Source of the DNA: Sorghum bicolor
Taxonomy: Eukaryota; Streptophyta; Magnoliopsida; Poales; Poaceae
Assembly: GCF_000003195.3 (NCBI RefSeq)
Contig: NC_012875.2
Location: forward strand, 15,100,387 to 15,164,386
Length of the DNA: 64,000 nt
Reading direction: 5' to 3'
Every line of letters starts with the position of its first letter. The first letter of the stretch is position 1. Of the stretch, positions 12,401 through 24,400 are shown one piece after another. The translations under genes and the position numbers were made by a program. Below the pieces are notes generated by a model. The model had not been told where the DNA came from. It ran no database searches and saw only the letters and a program-made list of their open reading frames with translations.

Positions 12401-15400
12401 TCATGTGTAAAGTAGCACCTGAGTCAGAAATACCACTCGTTGGTCGGAGATGGAGTTAGCGACGCCGTGCTGAAGGCCTTCTAGGGCCAATGGATCCCAG
12501 GAAGGGAGACCAGCCACAGGGCTGTAGTAGCTTGGCGCAACCCACTGGCCAGTTCCATCAGTGGCAGCAGGTTGCTGCTGGGCGAGGAGGGCCTACTGCT
12601 GTGGATGCAGCGAGAGGGGTGCCAGCGGAGGACGAGCCCCGCTCCCCCGAGCACATCGGGATGGACACTATCTAGGGGTTGTAGACGGTGGGTCAATTCC
12701 GGGTGCCGACAGCGAGTTGAACGCCGCCGGCATGCTACTGTGCGCCGCCGGCATGCTGCTATGCACCAGCATGAGGGCGTGGAGCCTGCCCTCCAGCACT
12801 GCCACTGCCACTACGACCCTTGCCACCGCCACCGCGCTTGATGCAATGACTGTTGGATAATGGTGGGGCATGGTTTGGAGAGCTCGACGTGGAGACAACG
12901 AGCGCGGTGCTAGGGGCGTCCTTCCGGTTCTCCAGGGTAAGTTCCTCGAGGATGAGGTCGCCACGTGCCTCTAGGAAGGAGGGAAAAGGTCGAGCATGAT
13001 CAATAAGGGCCGCGACATGGCTAAAGCGCTCCTTGAGGCCACGGATCATGTTGAGGACAAGGGTACAATCGATGATGACCTCGCCAAGGGTCGTGAGATC
13101 GTTAGCCATCTTTCTTCAGGTGGTGATAGTAGTCAGTGATGGAGAGACCCCTTAGACGAAGTTGCAAAACTGTCTCAAGGTGGATGGCGCATGACTCTTG
13201 GTTGCTGAGGAACTGAGACTCGACGGCGAGCAAGGCGTGGCATGCAATGGAGCCCTGGGCAGAGATGACATTAGCGAGGTCATTGGTGAGCGTGCCGACG
13301 ATCTAGGACTTGACGTAGTCCATTCGAGCCTAGTCCGAGGAGACAGGGACTAGAGGGCCAAGGCAGACATGATCCTGGAGGGAAAACTTGCCGACAGGAA
13401 CAGGTCGCGCCATCGGTTGACGTAACTAGAGTCGACGTCAAGGACGATGGTGACATGAGTCCGATGTTGTTGACGGCGACAGCCTGGGCATGCAGGTTCA
13501 AGAGGGCCAACATCTCATGAAGCAAAAATGGAGGAGTGGAGGTCGGTGGGCGCCGCAGCGGCGCTTGAAGACTTCGCCTCGGCAAAGGTGGCAGTGGCAG
13601 CGACACGCTCCCTGGACAAATGGAGCTGAATATGACATAAAGCCTTGTGGTCTTTTCGCCTTTCAGCATCAGACCAATCAGCGATATTCTTGCCACCAAA
13701 ACCATCTAGCGCATCATCCCATTCAGCATGCTTTAGAATTGCCCGCATCTTGACTTGCCATAGAGAATACCAAGTGTTTCAATCCAATGGTGAAATATCA
13801 TACTTCAACGACGTCATGTCAAAGAATCCTGATTGAACAGGCAATAAACCAAGCTCTGATACCACTTGTTGGTCAATAATCAACAAAACAAGTATGATAA
13901 TAATCACTGGAGACACCAATTGATGTTGAAACTCCTCTGAGATCAAGACACGGATACACAAAGGTAATCTTCACTAATATATCTGGAGGCATACAAACTC
14001 AATGAGTTACATGAGTGGTAACTCAATCTTAATTGATTACAAGAAGAACAGAAATTTAAACGCAGAAGCGCTCTGCTATTGTGTTCTATATTCACCACAT
14101 GACATCGCAAATATATATATAGGTGTAGTAGCCATTCATGCAACCACACACTACGTACGGACAAAAAGAAAGATATCATGCGTCTTCAGAAAGATAACAT
14201 GCAGCCATACAATTTAGGACATGCTATTTCAGATATCGTCCAATGGCAGGTGCATGCGTCCTTAGGAATTCGGAGCATATACCAACATTCCACCTTTGAG
14301 TTTGAAGGGGGGTGTTAAGGCCCATCTACCATGAGGCCTATATATAGTTATCTCCATTTACTGGAGAGTGTATTCATCTTCTCAAGTCCCCAGGTTAGTA
14401 ATAAAGGCAACTAGTCAACTACAAAAAAAAAAAAAACCATGCAGGAATTGTGTATCAAGTCATCTGAAGATTATGTGGAGGCCAAATAGACAAACCAATG
14501 GTACATGCTCTAAGGTGCAAAACTCAAAATACAATTGATCTTAAGATCATTTCTAAAAAAACAATTTCAAAGCCAAAGAAAGAATCACCATGCAAGGGAG
14601 CTTGTTACAGTACTTACATTTGATAACTCAAGAATATAGCTTACAATTTTTTCAACTAAGATAATCTCAAGAGCTCAATATGAGGGGAAGAACAAACCTG
14701 AAGATGATCTTCAGGTAGAACCTTTTTCTTGACTGCAAGGCATCTAGAAAATTAACCATTAGAAAGATTAAGTAACTGCACTAAAAAGATCAAAATGGAC
14801 ATAAGACAGCTGTTGCTGACAAGTATCACCGTTCCAATAGCTCTTCTGATTCCTTCAACTTATCCATGGCTTCAAGATTTAAACTTAGGAGTTCAGCTGC
14901 AATTGCAGTGTCCAATGAATCCCATCCCTATGAAGCATGCAAATGGAACTTCAGTAGGCTTTCCAGGAATGATTCATGAATCAGAGAGGACATCAAGAGA
15001 ACTTTGACAACTAAAGTCAATATTGCCTGCACTTAGTGCTCTATCTTTTCTTATTCAACTTATTTGGTTCTATGTTAGTTCTTTCATCAAGAAATAAACC
15101 ACAACTAGAACCAGTAGGGCAGAACACTCTTGAAGTTCATCTCCATATTCCACGTGAAAACATTGAGTAAGAAATATCCTGTCTAAGACCAGAAAAGAAT
15201 TTTCTTTTAGAGATTCTAGTGGTTCATAATTCTGAGCTGAAGTTGGAATAGGCATCACCAAAGCTGATGAAATGATCTCTTTTTTTTCTTCCCCCTTCCA
15301 CATGAAAAGGTGACATGGCATAAATCCCCAATTTAAAGTTTTTATGAACATACAAGTATAAACTTCCAAGTTGAATCACCTTTCATGTTTTCTGTAGCAA

Positions 15401-18400
15401 TGTATTATGTATGCACTAAAAATTCTCAACAAAACAACTACAGAACTTATTTAAATTTGGCTAGCTAAATAAAGTTTATTTATGGGACTATGCACGTGAC
15501 ATTGTTACTGAGTAAAATGCAGCACAATTTTGTTTTACATTGTCAAGTAAATGAAGCGCAGTTATTAATGTTAGAGTATGAGTACATTAGGCCCATGAGG
15601 CTAGGCCCATGAGGCCCATGTATGTTACTATATTGCTACCCTTCCAGGATTAGCCGAAGTTAATGAGAATCAGAAGTTAACATGGTATCAGAGCCTAGGG
15701 TTACCTTCCCTGCCCAACCAGGCGCCGCCGCCGGCCGGCCACCACCTCCTCCTCCCTCCCACTCCCATTAATTCCCTTCCCTCCCCACCTCGACTTGGGC
15801 GCAATCGCGCGTTCCCAGCAGCCCAGGCCCCCCGCCGCCCCTTCAAGTCCTCCCAGCACCGCTGCCGCTCTGGCCGCTGGCGCGGCTGCCGCTCTGGCCA
15901 CGGCTGCCGGACCTACGGGTGCGGGCGCGGTAGATGCTCCAGCATGAGCCGTGCCCGGCGCAGTGGCGGCTACAGGCGCCGAGGATGCGCCAGCGGGTGT
16001 TGAGCCCGGCGCGAGCGCAGAGGGCGTCGTGTGCGCGCCCGTCGGGGATCCAGCCGCCGCCGCCTACGCCAGGACTGCCGCCGCCGCAGTCGCGGTTGGC
16101 CTAGGCATGCCCGCGGACGCGGCTGCTCTGCCAAGGGGGCGGCCCCTGCTCTGCCCGCGAGCGCAGCTGCTCTACCAAAGGGGGCAGCCCCTACTTTGGC
16201 CGCGGGCGCGGCTGCCCTGCCCAGGGGGGCGGCCCCTGCTCTAGCCATGGGCATAGGTGGCCTACTCCCGACTACGGCTGCTTTGCCTGCGGGTGGCATG
16301 CTCCCGGCTGCGGCTCCATTCCCCGCCCCGCCTCCGCCGCATCTGTCCCACCTCTACGACGGTCATCCTGACTCCGCCCTCGCCGCCGCTCTCGTCACTG
16401 CTCGTGCTGCGGCTGGGGAGGGCAGGGCCCGCGTGCGTGAGGCCGCCCTCGCTTGGGAGCGCAAGCGAGATGCAGCTGATCCCGCCAGATCGCCGAAGCA
16501 GAGCAGCTCCTCGGCCTCCCTGCTGTTAAGTATATGAAGACCCATCTAGTATAGGCCTATATGGCCCATCCGGTTGTCTATATATGACTATCTCCACTAA
16601 TGGAGTCATTATCTTCCCTAATTACAAAGGTTAGTAACATGGTACCAAAGCATGGTTTAGGGGTCGAATTAGGGCTAATCTGATCCCTAATCACCCCCAA
16701 GATCCATTTTTTCCCGGTCGTCGCACGCCCATCGCGTTTCCTTTGTTTTCTTTACGGAGGCTCCTCTGTTTTCACGGGGGTCAGCACATCGCCGCCGTTG
16801 TCTTCACCTTCGCGCCTTCGCGTCTCGTCTTCACCTTCGCGCCTTCGCGACTGGTTGTCGCGGAGCTGTCCGCTCTCGTGGGGTCGCATCGCGCGCGGGG
16901 TCATCGTCCGCGCAAGCATCCGACACGCGTCGCAGGCTTTTCTTCACGCGCGGGTACGACTTGCGTCCGCCCGCGGGAGTTGTCTTCGCGCGTGCCCTGC
17001 TCGTGGAGATTTGGAGCGCCCGCGGGAGTCGTCTTCCCGTGTGCCCTGTCCTCTTCCGCCCGTGGCTGTTCATGTTCACCTGCTTCATCCCTGCACGCTG
17101 CACGTGGTCATCCGGTGGTTCTCTGCCCCGTGGAGATTTGGAGCTTCTTCCTCTGTTTCTGCAGAGACAATCTCAGGCTACTTCCAGTCACGGTGGTAAC
17201 AGTTTTTCTTCCCCTTGTTTGTCTGCTACAAGTCTTCAGTCATGTCATCGCAGCTCAACACTATTGTTATCAACATTACCCTTGATGGTCAGAATTACCC
17301 AGGGTGGGCTTTTTGTGTGGAAACTGCTTTAAGGGGTCATGAGCTCCTTGATCATCTAGCTGATGATCCTCCTAAGCTTCAGCAGGATCGGAGTAATGCT
17401 GCTGATGTCAAAACTTGGCAAAAGAATGATGGCAAGGTGATGGCTGCCATGATCAACAGTACTAAGCAATCTATGATTATGAGTCTATCAAAGTGTAAAA
17501 CAGCCAAGGCTATCTGGTCATCCTTGAAGGCGCGCTATGTTCAGGACAGTGGTGCTCTCTTGCACACTCTTATGCAGCAAACTCATAGTATTGAGCAGCA
17601 AGACATGTCTGTTGATGAGTACTACTCAGCTTTTGGGCGTCTAATGGGATCCTTCACCTCTATGGTGCCTGACTGTACAGCTGAGGATTGTCCAGCCCAC
17701 AAGTTTATTGAAAAGTTTCTTACTTATCGTTTTGTCATGGGTGTAAGAGCGGAATTTGATTCCATCCGTACTCGGTTGCTTCATGATTCTTCCGCTCTAA
17801 AAATGACAAAGGTACTATTAGAATTGCTTGCTGAAGAGACACGTCTCCGGTCTCTGACCTCTCCACCAACCCGGTCCAGCACCAGAGGACCAAGCATGTG
17901 GAGATCGATCTACACTTCATCCGTGATCGGGTCGCCATCGGCGATATTTGGGTCATCCACGTCCCGAACACCTCCCAGTTCGCCGACATCTTCACCAAGG
18001 GTCTCCCGTCCTCGACCTTCACCGAGTTCCGCTCCAGCCTCAACATCGCTAGAGGCTAGTTGCGTTTGTGGGGGGCTCGTGTGATGTACTTCTTTTCGTG
18101 TCGTGACGGTAGTTCAGACTGCGGGGGGTGTTAGAGTATGAGTACATTAGGCCCATGAGGCTAGGCTCATGAGGCCCATGTATGTTACTATATTACTACC
18201 CTTCTAGGGTTAGCGCAAGTTAATGAGAATCAGAAGTTAACAATTAACATGCATCCATGTAACAGAATTCTGTACAAGGCTCATTTTTGCAGTAAACTTC
18301 TTCGCAAAAGCCAAAAGGAATGTGATGGACTAGCATGTGTTTCACAAAAGCCCAGAATTTAACTGCTGAAGTTAGAATCCTTATGGTACAGCAAGCTGAA

Positions 18401-21400
18401 TTATGATTATGCTGTTCTGGTATGGAAAATAGAGTGCGCATTTAAGTTTAGGAACAAATATTATATTAATACCACCCACTGGCCAAGCAGAGATCATTCA
18501 GTTCGACAAGTGAGTTGGTAAAGCATTTGGGAAGTTCAATGACCCCTTTGGTTCTCATAACTACATTGTTATCATGCTGGATAGGCAAATAGAAGGGTAA
18601 GAGCTGAAGTAAGACTTGGACCTCAAAATTCAAGGCACTAGAATAGATATAACAGATGGGTGATGTGCATGCAAGCATAGGCTTTGAAGAATTTAGATTA
18701 ATCTTGCCCCCCCTCAGACATTAACAAATGGACAAAACAAAGTGAAAATATTGTGTTCAGAAGCATGGATAGTGCAAAAGCCAGAAAAATCAGCACATAG
18801 ATGAGCTCAAGCAACAGTTTAAATCATCGTCATACTAAATGGTAATGTCACAAGGGGAGTGTTGCCATGCCTTTGAAAGCTCCAGAACATGTAATATCTT
18901 CCTTTGCCAGATTTCAGCATCAGCAAATCGTTTTGATTTTATTAACTCCTGCAATGAAGTAACAAACCACAATTCAGATCAAGAAAAAATATCAAATTAC
19001 AAACATAATTCCTCAAACATAAATAAAAGAAAACTAAGGCCTTGTTTAGTTCACTCTGAAAACCAAAAACTTTTCAAGATTCCCCATCACATCAAATCTT
19101 GGAGTACATGCATGAAGCATTAGGTATAGACAAAAATAAAAACTAATTGCATAATTTGCCTGTAAATCACGAGATGAATCTTTTGAGCCTAGTTAGTCCA
19201 TAATTAGATAATATTTGTCAAATAAAAACGAAAATGCTACATTGCCGAAATCCGAAATTTTTTTGGAAGTAAACAAGGCCTACTGCAGCTGGTCTGCACT
19301 AACCTGCTAGGACCACCAAACATTAACATCGACAATCCTTTAAGTGAGACAGATCATACCATATCAATTCAGAGAAAACAAATGTTTGTCAGAGAGTATT
19401 TTTTTATTATTGTTCAATAGGCATTGGATTTTTCTATACCATGGCAACTAAAAACACAAGGGTGTTTGTGTCAATTATTTCTATTATCTCTATAAAACTA
19501 GTTATCATTTGTTAAGAATGCTTTCAAATACCCCTTAATTTAAGTCCAAAACAAGATTTCAAAACATGCCAAATCCATTGACATTCATAGATTCCCAGCT
19601 GCCTATAAATTTGTGAGCTCACATTTAGGCACTGCATTCAGTTTTCCAGTTCCAAATCACTGCCTCCAGAAAAAAAAAACATTTCCTTTAAATTAATCAT
19701 CCATAAACAGGCTAAATCTATTGAACGAAGGCTTCCATGTGAACCATAAAAAGATACAAAGATAAGTATAGACCTATTATTTTGGGGGCTCAAGCATCCT
19801 GTTTGGATGCATAAAACCTATCAGATTGAGTTTCCACTATGTTGAAACTATTTCTGCAACATATATAATATTTTAGTGACACTTCAGTTGTAAAATGTCA
19901 AGCATTTGATAGTTTGAATCTAAATATGGCAGATAGTTTCTACACATGAACACTTAATGATGCCAAAAAATATAAATACATAACTTCTCGTGCCAAATTT
20001 CGGAATAGGTGCTTACTCTAGAGAGATACTTCATTCTTTGTATACATGTTGGTGAATCGCCAAGCCCAGCTTCCTACAATGACATCTTCATGAAACACTT
20101 GCATGCACAATTGGTGGATTCAAACCTACAAACTGAAATGGTAAACATACCTCAAGTATTCTAATAGACTCTTCAGCAAGGCATTCTGCATTTTTTCTTT
20201 TTCCTTGTAGACTGAGCACCTAAAAGCATAAAATGCGTTCAATTATGGGACCAAACCCAAATTCAAAGTTAGAAGAGACCAATTTTAATTCATAGTCATT
20301 AAATACATAAACTGCCTAGTCATTAGTAGGGTTGTTTGTCTTGGGGATCAGGGTAATGTGGGAATTATTTATGGACTGCAGATCCAAGTAGCCATTAAAG
20401 AAATCAAAGCACAGGTTATAGAAGTCTGTTTTCACTATCTCCGAGCAACTTTTCAGGAAAACCCCATTAAAACCATCAGGTCCTGGAGCTTTATCTGCGG
20501 CCATTTGCTTGATGACAGAATCAATATCCTCGATGCTGAAAGGCCTGGACATTTCATCAACGCTCTCACTAGTTTGAAGAAACTGGGTTAGGTCAAAGGG
20601 CATGGTAGGGTTGGTGGTGCATCCCATCCTATGATTCAAGAAGCAAAGAAGCCTTTTCACTGTGTTCATAGACTGATCTGCCTTCTAAAATTTCAAGTGA
20701 GATGATGGTGTTGAGCCTGTATCTTTCTGTAGCAATGGCATGAAAAAAATTTGTGCTTTCATCACCGAATTGAGTCCATCTGATAGTATATCATTTTTTC
20801 TAGTATTCCTTTTGATGTTTAAGAAGCATGAGTATATGATCCTTCAGGATCTTCCTGAAGTTGTATTCTTGAACAAACAAAGGCCTTTGTTCTTCCAGTG
20901 AATCCAAGACTTCCAGAGTGGAGTTAGAATCTTTTATCAAACGTTTGAGATTATAGACTTTTACTCCACTTTTTTAAAGCAGCTCTTAGGAGTTTAAGTT
21001 TGGTAGTGATTCTGGTTGCACTATTAGCACCCGAGTTATTGGTGCTCCAAACATATTTTACTAAGTCATAAAAGCCTTGATGTTCAGCCCAAAAATTTTG
21101 AAACCTGAAAATTCTGAGCTTTGGGAATCGAGGTGCCCATCTGAATCTTGCAAGGGATATGGTCAGAAGTGAGCCTGGCCATAGGAAGGAGGGTGTTTGG
21201 GAAATCACAAGTCGAGTTGGGAGTGGTCAAAACCCAATCAATTTGTTCAAGAAGGGGGAGACTTTGCATGTTACTCCTGTTGGAGTTTGTGTAATGCAGG
21301 CCCATGTGGCTAGGCCCATGAGGCCCATGTATCCCTAATTATATGGCACCCTGGTTAGGGTTAGCCCTAGTAATGAGAAACCCTAATTCTAACATGGTAT

Positions 21401-24400
21401 CAGCCTAGTCTCCTCCTCCGAGCCGCCTCCAGGCAGGCAAGCCGCCGCCATGGCAGGCCGGGATCCTCCTCCCCCTCCTCCTCCTCCCTATTTCCAACAG
21501 TTCCCGACGCTTCCCTACCCATCCTGGGCCCAAGCCGCCGCCGCCACCGCAGGTGGCCAGCCCCGAGATCCTGTCGTGGCCCGCCCTCTCCTCCTGGCGG
21601 TCGTCGCGGGCGCGGCGCCGGCGGACGCTGCGGATGCAGCAGCGCGCGCGGACGCGGCGGAGCGCGCGGCTGCAGCGCGTACGGCGCGCGGGGACCGAGC
21701 ACCTGCGGGCGACGCGGACAGGATGCGCGCAGATCCCGCGGCGGACGTCGCGTACGCACCTACACTCAACCTGGGCGCAAACGACGAAGCCACCGCAGCA
21801 GCCTACACTCGGGGAGCTGCTGCTGCCATTGCTGTAGGCCTTGGCATGCCCCTGGACACGGACACTCTGCCCAGGGCGCTGCTCACAGCCGGGGGCGCCC
21901 TGTCCAGGGGGCTTGCTGCCGGCCCGCGTGCAGCTGCGGGCGGAGCCCCCTTCCCTGCACCGCCTCCGCCGCCCGTGATGCATCGTCCGGACTCCACCCT
22001 CATCGCCGCTCTCGCCACTGCTCGTGCTGCGGCTGAGGAGGGCCGGGCCCGCGTGCGTGAGGCCGCTCTCGCTTGGGAGCGCGAGCGTGACGCGGCCGAC
22101 GCATTGGCCCGCCAGATCGCCGACGCCGAACAGTTCCTCGGCCTTCCGGCCTCGCCTGACGTCGGGACCACGTCCTCGGGATCGGCTCCGGTCGTCTGGC
22201 ACGATACGGCCGACCCCATGTGGTGCAGCTCCACTACCAGGCAGGGGGCGTCCAAAACATACGCCTCCTCGTCCCGGTCGTTCTCGAGCCCGAGTCGCCC
22301 TCCTACGCTCGCTGGAGGGACTTGGTCCTCCTCACCCTCCGCCGCTACGCCCTCGACGACCACGTCCTCCTCGACACCGCGGCGGTGGTCCCGACCCCCT
22401 CGTGGCTACGCCTTGACAGCGTCGTCCTCTCCTGGATTCTGGGGACGATCTCCCTGAACCTCCACGACCTCATCCGCAACACCCCGAGTGCGCGCGGGGC
22501 CTGGCTGGCACTCGAGGGCCAGCTCCTGGGCAACGCCGAAGCCCAGGCTCTGCGACTCGACGCGAGCTTCCGCACCTTCGTCCAGGGCGACCTCTCCGTC
22601 AGCGAGTACTGCCGCCAGATGAAGGGTATGGCGGACTCTCTCGGTGACCTCGGCTGGCCCGTGGAGGACCGCATCTTGGTCCTCAACGTTCTCCCCGGGC
22701 TCAGTGATCGTTACTCCTACCTCCGGACGTGGATCGCCCGGTAGCGGCCCTTCCCCACCTTCCTGCAGGTCCGTGACGATCTAGTCATGGAGGAGCTTAC
22801 TCAGGGCCTACAGCCTGGGTCCGCCTCCGCTCCGGGGTCCTCGTCCTCCTCGACTGCTCTTGCTGCCACTCCTCCGCCCCGTTCCGCCACACCACCACAG
22901 TCGTCACTTCTGGGTCCTCTTCCCCCCGGGCCGAGCGGGGGTGGGGGGGTCGTGGCGGCCACCATCGTCGTGGTGGGGGACGTGGAGCAGGTCGTGGGGG
23001 CCCCACGACACCGCCACCTCCACGGGGTGCACCCTGGCCATCCTACAACAACCCATGGTCAGGGCGCATCTGTCTCGCCTCCTTCGCCAGTTTTGTCAGC
23101 TGCCTTCGCCACCACTACCTCCACTACTTGGCACCGGCGTCTCGGCCATCCTGGACGTGATGCTTTGATGCAGCTTAGTCGTAGTTCCGATATTCGATGT
23201 ACTCGGGCTCACGATGAGCATTTGTGTCTTGCGTGCCAACTGGGCCATCATGTTCGTCTTCCTTTTTCGAGTTCTTCTCATGCGGCCTGCATTTTTGACC
23301 TTGTACATTGTGACTTATGGACCTCTCCTGTCATCAGTATTTCTGGATACAAGTACTATCTTGTGGTGGTGGATGATTATTCTCATTATTCCTGGACTTT
23401 TCCTTTACGTGCAAAGTCTGATGCTTTCCCCGCGCTTGTCCACTTTTTCGCTTGAGTGTCCACACAGTTCGGCCTCACTATCAAGGTTGTCCAGTGTGAC
23501 AATGGTCGGGAGTTCGACAACTCCACCTCCCGCGCATTCTTTCTCTCACGGTGTCCAGTTGCGCATGTCTTGCCCGTATACCTCCTCTCAAAACGGCAAG
23601 GCTGAGCGCATGATTCGCACCACCAACGACACCGTGCGCACTCTCCTGCTCCAGGCCTCTCTTCCAGCTCGCTTCTGGGCCGAGAGCTTGCACACCTCCA
23701 CTTATCTCCTTAACCGCCTTCCTTCCGCTGCTTGTCCAGCTCCCACACCACACCACGCTCTCTTTGGTACCCCTACTCGCTATGATCACCTTCGAGTTTT
23801 TGGGTGTGCGTGTTACCCCAACACCACCGCCACCGCTCCTCACAAGCTGGCACCCCGTTCGACTCTCTGTGTCTTCCTTAGGTACTCCCCGGATCACAAG
23901 GGGTACCGATGCTACGACCTTACCTCTCGTCGAGTCCTCATATCTCGCCATGTGGTGTTCGACGAGTCGATCTTCCCCTTTTCCACCACTACCACTCCTG
24001 CTTCCACCTCGGAGCTTGACCTCTCCTCTGTGTTTCCTACTGACCCGGTGGTCGAGCCACCTTTCCCGGTGTTTCCTGCAGGTACTGCTACGTCGCCTGT
24101 CGCACGAGACAAAAGGTGCAGGACCCCATACATCTGAATGAACAAGATCAAAAGGACGTTGTGACAGACCCACGAGAGGGATATGGAAGTTGGATCTATT
24201 TGCCAAGCTTATAGACCTGACATTGATGTAAAGAAACATCACCAGAGACATTTCCCATAACAACACAACGGACAAGGGTGGATAACCGGTAACCACATAG
24301 ATGTACCAAGCGATGATGCCACTGAGCAAACAAGGAAGAAGCCGATGCAGGAGAAGCAGAGCTCACAAGACCGGCAAATGCATCGGAAGGAAGACAAAGC

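Larger units (their letters stand above)
11255..13560 (-). mobile_element. Minus-strand copia fragment (A2), broken at both ends
   Basis: Minus-strand order is gag (about 13500-12760), degraded protease region (12500-12130), pre-integrase and integrase (12127-11654), integrase C-terminus (11588-11320), ending inside [11 protein letters not shown] exactly where the A1 LTR begins. Many stops and shifts. No LTR of its own was found. Confidence 0.7.
6626..14403 (+). mobile_element. Short-LTR copia (B) with nested insertions, AAGGC duplication
   Basis: Two LTRs of about 92 bp (6626-6717, 14313-14403) are flanked by a perfect 5-bp duplication AAGGC (6621-6625, 14404-14408). A primer site TGGTGCCAAAGC follows the left LTR and the purine tract TTTGAAGGGGGG (14301-14312) precedes the right one, so the element runs plus. 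Little of its own interior survives, essentially an RT piece at 6784-6987. The rest is three minus-strand copia fragments, so it received repeated insertions and deletions after landing in intron 13. Confidence 0.8.
15569..18242 (+). mobile_element. copia C with internal second element, ATTAA duplication
   Basis: Two 114-bp LTRs (15569-15682, 18129-18242) with about six differences and a perfect ATTAA duplication (15564-15568, 18243-18247). A TGGTATCAGAGCC primer site follows the first LTR. Between them are a gag N-terminal region (to 16523), then a different copia's LTR and gag (16524-17852), then the RNase H end of C (17853-18060). The interior is therefore a composite of 2.4 kb rather than 5 kb. 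It fills intron 11 of the TPR gene, antisense to it. Confidence 0.82.
21278..24110 (+). mobile_element. copia D, 3' truncated
   Basis: 5' LTR (21278-21394), primer site TGGTATCA, gag (21450-22744), and pol to the end of integrase. Compared with E it lacks about 575 bp covering the protease (junction near 23076). After VFPAGTAT at about 24095 the sequence passes directly into the opposite-strand copia F, so RT, RNase H and 3' LTR are absent. Confidence 0.78.
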
